Assembly: GCF_002150765.1 (NCBI RefSeq) | Contig: NZ_MUYM01000050.1 | Span: forward strand, 1-64,000 | Source of the DNA: Lentzea kentuckyensis | GTDB lineage: Bacteria; Actinomycetota; Actinomycetes; Mycobacteriales; Pseudonocardiaceae | Direction: 5' to 3' | Length of the DNA stretch: 64,000 bases | Shown: positions 43,370-51,806 of the stretch, one piece after another | Layout of the letters: each line of letters opens with the position of its first letter | How positions within the stretch are numbered: position 1 is the first letter of the stretch | Notes under the pieces: generated by a model | Told to the model about the DNA's origin: nothing | What the model saw: only the letters and a program-made list of their open reading frames with translations | The model's database searches: none | Translations under genes and position numbers: made by a program

Positions 43370-43471
43370 TCCGGAAACGGCGCGAGCCGTTATCAACGAG
43401 TGGTGGTGGTCGCAGCCTGGCCGGATTAGCGTCGGTCCGGCTCACGGACATGGGGAGTAGGGTCGGAGGGG

Positions 43472-44644
43472 ATGAGCGTGGAGATCACCGCGGGCCCTCC
43501 CGACACGACTTCACCTGAGATTGCCGAAGCTGTCGACGCCGCCGAGCGGGTACTGACCAGGCGACTGGGCGCACAGGTGCGCCTCTCGGACCCCGAGACT
43601 CTCGGGGGTACCGGTCGTTCCGTCGTCATTCGCGTGAGAGTCGCGTCCTCGCCGTTCTCCATGCCGCGCACGCTGGTCGTGAAGCGCTATCCGGAGGCGA
43701 GCGGCGACCGGGACCCGTGGGCGCACGAGGCGGTCAGCCATCAGCTGCTCACCGCGCTTCCGTCCGAAGAGCGCGCTACGCCAGAACTGTTCGCACACGA
43801 CGCCGCAGCGCGTCTGGTCGTACTGGAAGACCTGGGCCGTGCGCCGCGTTTGTCCGAGAAGCTGCACGCCCCGGACGCGCGCGCCGCGGAACGCGGGCTG
43901 TTGTCGTGGGCTCACGCCATGGGCCGTCTGCACGCCACGACGGCCGGTCGTGACGCGGACTTCGACGCGTTGATGCGCCGGGCCGGTGCGCAGTGCTGCC
44001 AGGACCCGATCGCGGTCGACGTGCACGCGGCGATCGTGGGCTTACCTGCGTTGCTCGCGTCCACACTGGGCATCGAGACGTCCCCGCAGGCCAGCGAGTT
44101 CGCCGCCGACGCCGCACGGTCGTTCAGCACCTCGCGTCGCCGTGCGTTCAGCCCGTCGACGTCCTGTCCGGACAACCACCTGGTCACCTCGCGCGGTGTC
44201 CGGTTCGTCGACTTCGAGGGCGGCTGCGTCCGCGACATCGTGTTCGACGCCGCCGCGCTGCGCGTGCCGTTCCCGTCCTGCTGGTGCGGCTGGGGTCTGC
44301 CGCCGGGCATGTCCGAGGCCATGGTCGCCGCGTGGCGGGCCGAGGTCGGGTCGGTGTGGCCGGAGATGGACGACGACGCGGTGCTCTTACCTCGCCTGCT
44401 GGAAGCCCAGCTGCTGTGGGTGTGGCTCGCGACGTGGCGGGCGCTGTCCAAGCCGATGCCGAGCGTCGTCAACGCGCCACCGCGCAGCGTCGTGCTGACC
44501 GGGCGGTGGGTCCGGCTGCGGTCCGACGCGCTGATCCTGGGCGAGAAGACCGTTGCTTCGCACGCCGACGCGGTGATCGGCGCACTGGCCGACCGCTACG
44601 GCCCTGAGGTGCTCGAACTCCCGCTTTACCCAGCATTTCGCTGA
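43472..44644 (+). CDS. Phosphotransferase-like protein lacking the catalytic Asp
   Basis: A 390-residue aminoglycoside/choline kinase-like fold protein. Kinase-like cues are LVVKRYPE (ATP-lysine region), LVVLEDLG and ERGLLSWAHAMGRLHATT. The catalytic loop HGDxxxxN appears as FSPSTSCPDNHLV: the Asn is kept, but Thr occupies the Asp position and His is lost. The metal-binding Asp is present in VRFVDFEGG. Similar loops occur in some actinobacterial phosphotransferases. It is likely a pseudo-kinase or an enzyme with a changed mechanism; the substrate is unknown. GGAGG lies 2-3 nt before the ATG. Confidence 0.75.
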   Translation: MSVEITAGPPDTTSPEIAEAVDAAERVLTRRLGAQVRLSDPETLGGTGRSVVIRVRVASSPFSMPRTLVVKRYPEASGDRDPWAHEAVSHQLLTALPSEERATPELFAHDAAARLVVLEDLGRAPRLSEKLHAPDARAAERGLLSWAHAMGRLHATTAGRDADFDALMRRAGAQCCQDPIAVDVHAAIVGLPALLASTLGIETSPQASEFAADAARSFSTSRRRAFSPSTSCPDNHLVTSRGVRFVDFEGGCVRDIVFDAAALRVPFPSCWCGWGLPPGMSEAMVAAWRAEVGSVWPEMDDDAVLLPRLLEAQLLWVWLATWRALSKPMPSVVNAPPRSVVLTGRWVRLRSDALILGEKTVASHADAVIGALADRYGPEVLELPLYPAFR

Positions 44645-44661
44645 ACCGTTCCCGCACGGCC

Positions 44662-45468
44662 ATGCCGAGATCACCAGGCCCGCTGATGCTGAGGCGTGTG
44701 CTGGTGTTACTCGGTGACTCGACCGCGGTCGGGATCGGCGACCTCGTTCCCGGCGGCTGGCGCGGGTTCGGTCCCATCCTCTCGTCCGCCTACCCGGACA
44801 ACGGCTACCGCAACTACGCCGTCTCCGGCGCGCGGCTGGCCGACGTCAGACGCACCCAGTTGCCGCAGGCGTTGCGGGACAAGCCCACCGCCGCCGTCGT
44901 CATCGCCGGCGTCAACGACACGCTGCGTTCGGACTTCTCCACGCGGCAGATGCACGAGGACCTCGACCACGTCTGCCGCGAGCTGACGAGCGTCGGCGTT
45001 TCCGTGGTCACCGTGCGGTTCCACGACCAGGGCCGCGTGTTCAAGCTGCCCGGCAAGCTGCGGCGGGTGCTCAAGGAGCGCATCGACGAGTACAACCGCG
45101 TGATCGACGTCGTGGTCGCGCGGCACGGCGTCCGTTGCGTCGACCTGCACACCCTGCCCGGCGCGTACGAGCTGGAGACGTGGGCGGTCGACCGGCTGCA
45201 CCCGTCCGAGCTCGGTCACCGGATGCTGGCGCGGGCGTTCGCCGACGAGTTGCGCGCGCTCGGGCACCCGGTCGGCGAGGTGAGCCTGGAGTGCTCCGGC
45301 GGGCGCGAGCTCACGGTGTGGCACCACGTCGCGTGGCTGATGCTGAAGGGGATTCCGTGGCTGTGGAAGCGGGGTGCGGACCTGCTGCCGTTGTTGTGGA
45401 CCGGCGAGGCGCCGGCCGAGATGTTCCCGGCCGGCGCTGACGATCAGGCGGCGACCGTCAGGTCGTAG
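44662..45468 (+). CDS. SGNH/GDSL-family hydrolase
   Basis: A 268-residue SGNH hydrolase with the four blocks: LVLLGDSTAVGIGD (Ser), NYAVSGARLADV (Gly), VVIAGVNDTLR (Asn) and VDRLHPSELGHRML (Asp-His). There is no signal peptide, so it is probably intracellular or membrane-peripheral. ATG 44662 and ATG 44686 are both in frame; the latter starts MLRRVLVLLGDS. The C-terminus (VAWLMLKGIPWLWKRGADLL) is hydrophobic and amphipathic. It overlaps the convergent glycosyltransferase tail by 25 nt. Confidence 0.86.
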   Translation: MPRSPGPLMLRRVLVLLGDSTAVGIGDLVPGGWRGFGPILSSAYPDNGYRNYAVSGARLADVRRTQLPQALRDKPTAAVVIAGVNDTLRSDFSTRQMHEDLDHVCRELTSVGVSVVTVRFHDQGRVFKLPGKLRRVLKERIDEYNRVIDVVVARHGVRCVDLHTLPGAYELETWAVDRLHPSELGHRMLARAFADELRALGHPVGEVSLECSGGRELTVWHHVAWLMLKGIPWLWKRGADLLPLLWTGEAPAEMFPAGADDQAATVRS

Positions 45469-47276
45469 ATGGACTCGCCACCCGCCGTCACGGCCTTGAA
45501 GTTCGCCGCGACCCACTCGCCGATCTCGCTGTTGCCACCACCGGGTCCGCCGCGGCCACCCGCGACGAAGTAGCGGACCTCGCCCTCGGCGACGAGCGCC
45601 TTGAACTCGTCGAGCGTGGGCGCGGGATCGCTGCCGTTCCAGCCGCCGATCGCGATCACCGGCCGGCCCGACGAGAGCTGCAACGACGCCGCGCTCTGCG
45701 CGCCGACGGTCGCGGCCGCCCACTGGGTGTCCGTGGCCTTCAACAACTGCACGACCTCGGTGGAGGAACTGCCTCCGCCCATTCCGCCACCACCTTGCTG
45801 GGAGCGCGGGCCGGACAACGGGATCGAGCCGCTGTGCGTGGTGGCTGCGGTCGCGAACGCGTAGCCGGAGGTGCCGAGCAATGCCGTCACCAGAAGAGCG
45901 GCGGCGACCCAGCGGCGCGCGTTCACGCCGAACACCAGCGCGAACACCGCGACCGCCGTGACGGCCAGCAGAACCCAGCGCAGCCAGGGCATCCAGGTGG
46001 GCGTGCGGTCGAGCAGGATGAAGCCCCAGACACCGGTCGCGGCGACCATCGCCGTCAACGCCATCCGCACCGGGAAGTGCGCGCGGCCACGCCACAACTC
46101 ACGCCCGGCAACGCCCACGAGCGCGGCGATTCCGGGTGCCATGGCGACCGTGTAGTAGGGGTGCGTGATGCCGCTCATGAAGCTGAACACCAGACCGCTG
46201 ACGATCGTCCAGCCACCCCAGATCACCAGCGCCGCGCGCGTGCGGTCGGTGCGCGGTGCCCTGCGGCTGAACCACAGCCCGGCGGCGAGCCCGATCAACG
46301 CCGCGGGCAGCAGCCAGGAGATCTCCGGGCCCATGCTGGCGCCGAACAACCGGCCGATGCCCGTCGAGCCGCCGAAACCGATGTTCCCGTTGCCGCCCAT
46401 GCCCCCGCCGTCGCCGCCGGGTCCGCCGCCGCTGTTGCCGAAGATGCGGCCGAGGCCGTTGTAGCCGATCGCCAGCTCCCACAACGAGTTGTTGGTGGAG
46501 CCGCCGATGTACGGGCGGCTGTCCGCCGGCCACAGCTCGACCAGCGCGATGAACCACCCGGCCGACACGACCACGGCGAGACCGGCGCCGAGCAGGTGCA
46601 CGAGCCGCCTGAGCGGTGACGTCGGCGCGGCGATCAGGTAGGCCAGCGCGAGCGCGGGCAGCACCAGGAACGCCTGCAACATCTTGGTGAGGAACGCGAA
46701 TCCGATCGCCGAACCCGCGAGCGCCAGCCAGAGCGGGCTCGCCTTCTCCAGCGCCCGCACCGTGCAGTACGCGGCCGCGACCATCAGCAGCACCAGCAAC
46801 GCGTCCGGCAGGTTGAACCGGAACATCAGCGTGGCCACCGGGGTCAGCGCGAAGGCCGCTCCGGCGAACAGGGCGGCGACCGGACCGGACGTGCGCTTCA
46901 CGGTCGCGTACAGCAGTCCCACCGCCGCGACGCCTTCCAGCGCCTGCGGGGCCAGCACGGTCCAGCTGGAGAAGCCGAACGCCTTGGCGAACAGGCCGCT
47001 CACCCACAGGAACGCGGGCGGCTTGTCGACGGTGATCGTGTTGCCGGGGTCGAGTGAACCGAACAGCAGCGCCTTCCAGCTCTGGGAGGCCGCCTGGGTC
47101 GCCGCCGCGTAGAACTCGTTGCCGTAGCCGGACGCGGTGAGGTTCCACAGGTACAGCACGGCGGTACCGGCGAGCAGGCAGAGGAAAGCGATGCGGTGCA
47201 ACGTCTTCGCGTTCACCTTCCGGCGCTCGGCCGGGGCCGGCGCGGCCGGTGCCGCGGGTGCGAGTGTGGCGGTCAT
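45444..47276 (-). CDS. YkcB-like family-39 glycosyltransferase, copy 1
   Basis: A 610-residue membrane glycosyltransferase of the ArnT/PMT superfamily (GT39), with about 11 helices. The YkcA/YkcB-type hallmarks are YAAATQAASQSWKALLFGSLDPGNTITVDKPPAFLWV and RFNLPDALLVLLMVAAAY. A Gly/Met-rich loop lies near 310-345, a second Gly/Met-rich linker (GGGGMGGG) precedes an extracellular C-terminal domain with WAAATVGAQSAASLQLSSGRPVIAIGGWNG. It would transfer a lipid-linked sugar to a surface acceptor. ATG 47276 overlaps the stop of copy 2. Copies 1 and 2 are clear paralogues. Confidence 0.88.
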   Translation of the reverse strand: MTATLAPAAPAAPAPAERRKVNAKTLHRIAFLCLLAGTAVLYLWNLTASGYGNEFYAAATQAASQSWKALLFGSLDPGNTITVDKPPAFLWVSGLFAKAFGFSSWTVLAPQALEGVAAVGLLYATVKRTSGPVAALFAGAAFALTPVATLMFRFNLPDALLVLLMVAAAYCTVRALEKASPLWLALAGSAIGFAFLTKMLQAFLVLPALALAYLIAAPTSPLRRLVHLLGAGLAVVVSAGWFIALVELWPADSRPYIGGSTNNSLWELAIGYNGLGRIFGNSGGGPGGDGGGMGGNGNIGFGGSTGIGRLFGASMGPEISWLLPAALIGLAAGLWFSRRAPRTDRTRAALVIWGGWTIVSGLVFSFMSGITHPYYTVAMAPGIAALVGVAGRELWRGRAHFPVRMALTAMVAATGVWGFILLDRTPTWMPWLRWVLLAVTAVAVFALVFGVNARRWVAAALLVTALLGTSGYAFATAATTHSGSIPLSGPRSQQGGGGMGGGSSSTEVVQLLKATDTQWAAATVGAQSAASLQLSSGRPVIAIGGWNGSDPAPTLDEFKALVAEGEVRYFVAGGRGGPGGGNSEIGEWVAANFKAVTAGGESIYDLTVAA

Positions 47277-48994
47277 GAGGCGTCCAGTCGGTAGAGGGTG
47301 GTACCGGCGACGGTGGTCGCGGTGTAGTTCTGCGCGACCCAGTCGGCGATCTCGTGGGCTGCGTCGCTGCCGGTGTTGCCCTGCATCATCCGGCCGGCCG
47401 CGACGTAGTAGTGGATCTGTCCATTTCGGACCATCTCCTGGAACTCCGCCAGGGTCGGTGCGGGGTCGGTGCCGTTGAAGCCGCCGAGCGCCATCACCGG
47501 CTGCCCGCTCGCGAGCTGCAGGCCCGCCGCGTTGTTGGACCCGATCGTCGCCGCGGCCCACCTGTAGTCAGCCGCGTTGTCCTGCAACAGGGTCACGACT
47601 TGGGAGTCCGGCGTCGTGGCGTCGAGCAGGCCGCCGCCCATGCCACCCATCCGCCCGCTCGACGGGCCCGCGACGGGCAGCGCGCCGGTGTGCGGAGTGG
47701 TCACGGTGGCGAAGGAGTACGTGGTGGGGCCGAGCAACGCGGCGACGAGCGCGACCGGGATGGCCCAGCGCATCGACAGCACCAGGCCCACCGCCGCGAT
47801 CAGCCCGGCCATCAGCGCCAGCACGGCGACGGGCGTGGAGAAAGCGTTGATCAGCACGTAACACTGCAGCGCGCTCAACGCGACGGAGCCCGAAAGCACC
47901 GCTGCGGCAACGGGTTCGTGCCGGCGCGCCCACAGTTCGGTGGCGGCGATGCCGACGATCGCGGCGATCGCGGGAGCCAGCGCCACGGTGTAGTAGGAGT
48001 GGATGATCCCGTTCATGAAGCTGAACACCGCGGCGGTGACCACGAGCCAGCCGCCCCACAACGCCAGCGCGGTGCGGGTGCGGCCCCTGGTCAGCCACAG
48101 CCCGGCGATCAGCAGCACCAGAGCGGCCGGCAGCAGCCACGCGATCTGACTGCCCATCTCCGCGCCCAGCAGGCGGCTCCAGCCGGCCGAGCCCCAGCCG
48201 CGACCGCCGCCGACGCTGCCGACCTCGTCCCCGGTGAGCCGGCCGAGACCGTTGTAACCCAACGCCAGTTCGAGCACGCTGTTCGTCTGCGAGCCGCCGA
48301 TGTAGGGCCGGTCCGGCGTGAGCTCGACGGCGAGGATCCACCAGCCGCCCGCGACGATCATCGCTCCCAGCGCGCCGAGCAGGTGCAGCAAGCGTTTGCC
48401 CATGCTCGTCGGTGCGGCGATCAGGTAGACCAGCCCGAACGCGGGCAGTACCAGGAACGCCTGCAGCATCTTCGTCAGGAACCCGAACCCGACGGCGACA
48501 CCGGCGAGGGCGAGCCAGAACGGGCTGGCCTGCTCGACCGCGCGGGTCACGCAGCAGGTGCCCGCGATCAGCAGCAGGACCAGCAGCGCGTCCGGGTTGT
48601 TGAAGCGGAACATCAGCACCGCGACCGGGGTCAGCGCGAGCACGGCGCCGGAGATCAGCGCGGCGGCGGGGGAGAACCAGCGGCGGACGGTCGCGTACAG
48701 CAACCACACGCTGCCCACGCCCATCAACGCCTGCGGCACCAGGATGCTCCACGCGTTGACGCCGAACAGCCGGGCGGACAGGCCCATCACCCACACCGAG
48801 GCGGGTGTCTTGTCGATGGTGATCGCGTTCGAGGCGTCCGACGAACCGAAGAACCACGCCTTCCAGCTCGTGGCACCGGCCTGGGCGGCGGCGGAGTAGT
48901 AGGCGTTGGCCCAGCCCGAGTCCCCCAGCCGCCACAGGTACAGCGCGCCGGTCGCGATCAGCAGGACCGCCAGCGCCAGGCGTTCTCGTCTCAT
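47273..48994 (-). CDS. YkcB-like family-39 glycosyltransferase, copy 2
   Basis: A 573-residue paralogue of the downstream enzyme. Equivalent signatures are YSAAAQAGATSWKAWFFGSSDASNAITIDKTPASVWV, RFNNPDALLVLLLIAGTC and GGSQTNSVLELALGYNGLGRL. A Gly/Met-rich linker (GGMGGGLLDATTPDSQ) leads to a C-terminal domain with WAAATIGSNNAAGLQLASGQPVMALGGFNG, matching copy 1. It starts 18 nt after the histidine kinase stop, so the four genes look like one operon. The acceptor and the sugar donor are unknown; a polyprenyl-linked mannose-like donor is the family expectation. Confidence 0.88.
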   Translation of the reverse strand: MRRERLALAVLLIATGALYLWRLGDSGWANAYYSAAAQAGATSWKAWFFGSSDASNAITIDKTPASVWVMGLSARLFGVNAWSILVPQALMGVGSVWLLYATVRRWFSPAAALISGAVLALTPVAVLMFRFNNPDALLVLLLIAGTCCVTRAVEQASPFWLALAGVAVGFGFLTKMLQAFLVLPAFGLVYLIAAPTSMGKRLLHLLGALGAMIVAGGWWILAVELTPDRPYIGGSQTNSVLELALGYNGLGRLTGDEVGSVGGGRGWGSAGWSRLLGAEMGSQIAWLLPAALVLLIAGLWLTRGRTRTALALWGGWLVVTAAVFSFMNGIIHSYYTVALAPAIAAIVGIAATELWARRHEPVAAAVLSGSVALSALQCYVLINAFSTPVAVLALMAGLIAAVGLVLSMRWAIPVALVAALLGPTTYSFATVTTPHTGALPVAGPSSGRMGGMGGGLLDATTPDSQVVTLLQDNAADYRWAAATIGSNNAAGLQLASGQPVMALGGFNGTDPAPTLAEFQEMVRNGQIHYYVAAGRMMQGNTGSDAAHEIADWVAQNYTATTVAGTTLYRLDAS

Positions 48995-49012
48995 GGAGAC
49001 GAGAATCGCCGG

Positions 49013-50404
49013 TCACCCTGGGTCGGTCGTGTGCTGTTGCTGTGAACCACCTGTGTGCAGTGAGACGGTGAAAGTCGTGTGACCTGGCGCGCTCGTCACC
49101 GACACGTCACCGTTGTGCGCGCCGACCACAGCGGACACGATCGACAGGCCCAGCCCGGTGCTGCCCGCCGCGCGCGACCGTGAACTGTCGCCGCGCGCGA
49201 ACCGTTCGAACACTTCCAGGCCCTGCGGGACACCGGGTCCGTCGTCGGTGACGGTCAGGTCGACGCGTCCGTTGTGGACGGACAATCCGGTGGTGACGGT
49301 GGTGCCCGGCGGGGTGTGCGTGCGGGCGTTGGACAGCAGGTTGCCGAGCACCTGGTGCAGCCGCTGGACATCACCGGGGACGACCACGGGTTGCTGTGGC
49401 AGCTGGAGCTTCCAGCTGTGGTCGGGACCCGCGATCCGCGCGTCGCCGACCACGTCCAGCACCAGCCGGGAGAGGTCGACGTCCTCGCGCTCCAGCGGAC
49501 GGCCCGCGTCGAGCCGGGCGAGCAGCAGCAGGTCCTCGACGAGCGAGGTCATCCGCAGCGCCTCGGACTCGACCCGGTTCATCGCGTGGGTGACCTCGGG
49601 CGGCAGGTCCTCGCCGGTCCGCCTGGTCAGTTCGGCGTAACCCCGGATCGCGGCAAGTGGTGTCCTGAGCTCGTGCGAGGCGTCGGCGACGAACTGCCGC
49701 ACGCGCGTTTCGCTGTCGTGCCGGGCTTTCAACGCCTCATCGATGTGGCCGAGCATCCGGTTCAGCGCGAGCCCGACCTTGCCGATCTCGGTCGCCGGGT
49801 CCGTGTCCTCCTCCGGCACGCGTTCGGCGAGCGCGACCTCGCCCTCGTGCAGCGGCAGTTCGGACACGCGGGTGGCGGTCTCGGCGACGCGGTCGAGCGG
49901 CACCAGCGCGCGCCGCACGACGACCCGGCCTGCCAGCGCGACGGCCGCCGCTCCCGCGATGATCAGCCCGGCGAGGATCCACACCATCTGCCAGACGATG
50001 TCCATCACGGGGGAGAGCGACAGGCCCCTGATGCCCCGGCCGTCGGTGAGCACGCGGAACTCGCCCGCCTCGCCCATGTCGATCGTGTGCAGGCCGGACG
50101 GCACCGCCTCCAGTGCCGTGATCTCCTCGTCGGTGAGGGCACGCGGCTGCAGCCAGCCGGGCAGCTCGATCGTGCCGTTGATGGTGCCGTCGCGCTGGAC
50201 GATCGCGTTGAGGCCGATGGAGTACGGGGAACCCGGTGGTGGCGGTCGCATCGTCGTGACCTGGCGGTCGAGGTTGTCCATCAGGAACGCGTGCAGGGCG
50301 AGCACCGCGATCCCGCCGATCACCAGGCACAGTGCGGTGAGCAGGACGATCTGGCCGGAGACCAGCTGGGCCCGCAGGGTTCTAGGTCGCAGGCTTGAGG
50401 ACAT
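49013..50404 (-). CDS. Sensor histidine kinase
   Basis: A 463-residue histidine kinase. Two helices flank an extracellular sensor (about 45-150), followed by HAMP (VVRRALVPLDRVAETATRVSE), the dimerisation box FVADASHELRTPLAAIRGYAEL, and the ATPase N/G boxes LGNLLSNARTHTP, VTDDGPGVP and GLGLSIVSAVVGAHNG. It phosphorylates the response regulator encoded just upstream, with a 23-nt overlap. The sensor contains Pro-rich MRPPPPGSPYSIGLNAIV, whose ligand is unknown. Confidence 0.93.
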   Translation of the reverse strand: MSSSLRPRTLRAQLVSGQIVLLTALCLVIGGIAVLALHAFLMDNLDRQVTTMRPPPPGSPYSIGLNAIVQRDGTINGTIELPGWLQPRALTDEEITALEAVPSGLHTIDMGEAGEFRVLTDGRGIRGLSLSPVMDIVWQMVWILAGLIIAGAAAVALAGRVVVRRALVPLDRVAETATRVSELPLHEGEVALAERVPEEDTDPATEIGKVGLALNRMLGHIDEALKARHDSETRVRQFVADASHELRTPLAAIRGYAELTRRTGEDLPPEVTHAMNRVESEALRMTSLVEDLLLLARLDAGRPLEREDVDLSRLVLDVVGDARIAGPDHSWKLQLPQQPVVVPGDVQRLHQVLGNLLSNARTHTPPGTTVTTGLSVHNGRVDLTVTDDGPGVPQGLEVFERFARGDSSRSRAAGSTGLGLSIVSAVVGAHNGDVSVTSAPGHTTFTVSLHTGGSQQQHTTDPG

Positions 50405-51107
50405 ATCCGGCGCCTCGCATCGTGTGGATCATCGGGGCGCGCCCGGCGTCGATCTTCTTGCGGAGATAGGAGATGTAGAGCTCGACGATGTTCGCCTGGC
50501 CGCCGAAGTCGTAGCTCCACACGCGGTCCAGGATCTGCGCCTTGCTCAGCACCCGGCGCGGGTTGCTCATCAGGTAGCGCAGCAGTTCGAACTCCGTCGC
50601 CGTCAGCTCGATCGCCGCGCCACCGCGGTTCACCTCGCGCGTCTCCTCGTTCAGCGACAGGTCGCCGACGACCAGCCGGGCACCCGCGTCCGCGTCCGTC
50701 ACGCCCGTGCGGCGCAGCAGCGCGCGCAACCGGAGCACGACCTCCTCCAGTGAGAACGGCTTGGTGACGTAGTCGTCGCCGCCCGCCGTCAGCCCGGCGA
50801 TGCGGTCCTCCACGGCGTCCTTCGCCGTCAGGAACAGCACCGGCAACGCGGGGAAGTCCGCGCGCATCTTGCGCAGCACCTCGAACCCGTTGAAATCCGG
50901 CAGCATCACGTCGAGGACGACGACGTCCGGCCGGAACTCACGCGCGGTCCGCACCGCCGTCTGACCGTCGAGCGCCGTGCGGACGTCCCACTTCTCCATC
51001 CGCAACGCCATCGACATCAGCTCCGCCAGGGTGGACTCGTCGTCCACCACGAGCACCCGCACGGGCTGCCCGTCGGGCCTGCGGAGTTCGGATTTCATCG
51101 CGCGCAT
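50382..51107 (-). CDS. OmpR/PhoB-family response regulator
   Basis: A response regulator with receiver (VRVLVVDDESTLAELM; phospho-Asp in VVLDVMLPDFNGFEVL; Lys in DDYVTKPF) and a winged-helix DNA-binding domain (ELTATEFELLRYLMSNPRRVLSKAQIL, then HTMRGAGYVLKP). ATG codons at 51116, 51107 and 51098 are in frame; 51107 (MRAMKSELRRP) has AGGA 8 nt upstream. It is the first gene of the regulator-kinase-GT39-GT39 operon, and divergent by about 110 bp from the Gly/Met-rich anchored protein. Confidence 0.93.
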   Translation of the reverse strand: MRAMKSELRRPDGQPVRVLVVDDESTLAELMSMALRMEKWDVRTALDGQTAVRTAREFRPDVVVLDVMLPDFNGFEVLRKMRADFPALPVLFLTAKDAVEDRIAGLTAGGDDYVTKPFSLEEVVLRLRALLRRTGVTDADAGARLVVGDLSLNEETREVNRGGAAIELTATEFELLRYLMSNPRRVLSKAQILDRVWSYDFGGQANIVELYISYLRKKIDAGRAPMIHTMRGAGYVLKPAT

Positions 51108-51216
51108 GGCTCCCATCCTGAATGCCGATTCTGTGTACCAGCTGTGAGCGAGGTGCACAGCTCAGGCCTACTTCAGGCACAGGTTCGGCACAGAAAACGC
51201 CGACACGGTGGCTGAC

Positions 51217-51747
51217 ATGACCGAACAACAGCCCCCGGAGTGGGGCGCACCAGCACCCGCACCCCAGCCCGAAGCGCAGCGCCCGGCCTGGACCGCGAAG
51301 AAGACAGTCGCCGCCGTGGCCATCGCCGTCGGCATCGCGGCGGCCGGTGGCGTCGCGATCTACGCCGCCAGTGGCACGAACCAGCAGAACGGCATGGGAG
51401 GCCCCGGCGGCATGGGCGGAGGGCCGCCCGGCGGTGGCTACGGCATGGGCGGCATGCGCCAGGGCGGACCCGGCTTCGGCCTCGGGTCCGGGTCGGCCAC
51501 GCACGGCGAGTTCCAGACCGGTGAGGTCACCGCGATCAGCGACACGTCCGTCGAGGTGAAGTCGACCGACGGCTACACGAAGACCTACGTGATCGACGCC
51601 GACACCGTGGCCGAAGGTGTCGAGAAGGGCGACACGGTGACGGTGATCGCCACCACAGAGGACGGCAAGTCGGTCGCTTCGAGCGTCGTCGAGCCTGGTC
51701 AGCGCGGTCAACAGGGCCAGCAGGGGCAGCAGCCTCCGACCCGGTAG
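51217..51747 (+). CDS. Gly/Met-rich anchored membrane protein (DUF5666-like)
   Basis: A 176-residue protein with one membrane helix (VAAVAIAVGIAAAGGVAIYAA, about 34-54) after a Pro-rich cytoplasmic start. A Gly/Met-rich stretch (NGMGGPGGMGGGPPGGGYG) follows. The C-terminal part (FQTGEVTAISDTSVEVKSTDGYTKTYVIDADTV) resembles a DUF5666-type OB-like domain, then ends in QGQQGQQ. It is divergent from the two-component operon and shares the Gly/Met-rich character of both glycosyltransferases, suggesting a common surface target. A GTG at 51208 is an alternative start. Confidence 0.75.
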   Translation: MTEQQPPEWGAPAPAPQPEAQRPAWTAKKTVAAVAIAVGIAAAGGVAIYAASGTNQQNGMGGPGGMGGGPPGGGYGMGGMRQGGPGFGLGSGSATHGEFQTGEVTAISDTSVEVKSTDGYTKTYVIDADTVAEGVEKGDTVTVIATTEDGKSVASSVVEPGQRGQQGQQGQQPPTR

Positions 51748-51771
51748 CCGGCTGCTTGGTCAAGTGTGAGT

Positions 51772-51802
51772 GGTTATGGTCGGGTTATGCCCGACCACAA
51801 CC
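51772..51802. promoter_or_regulatory. Long palindrome immediately upstream of the phosphoesterase
   Basis: Two 13-nt arms (51772-51784 and 51790-51802) are reverse complements except one internal mismatch (51776/51798), with inner stem TGGTCGGG and 5-nt loop. It sits 4 nt upstream of the probable GTG start (51807). It may be an operator or a translational hairpin. The arms carry no T run, so terminator function is unlikely. Confidence 0.5.
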
Positions 51803-51806
51803 GGAG

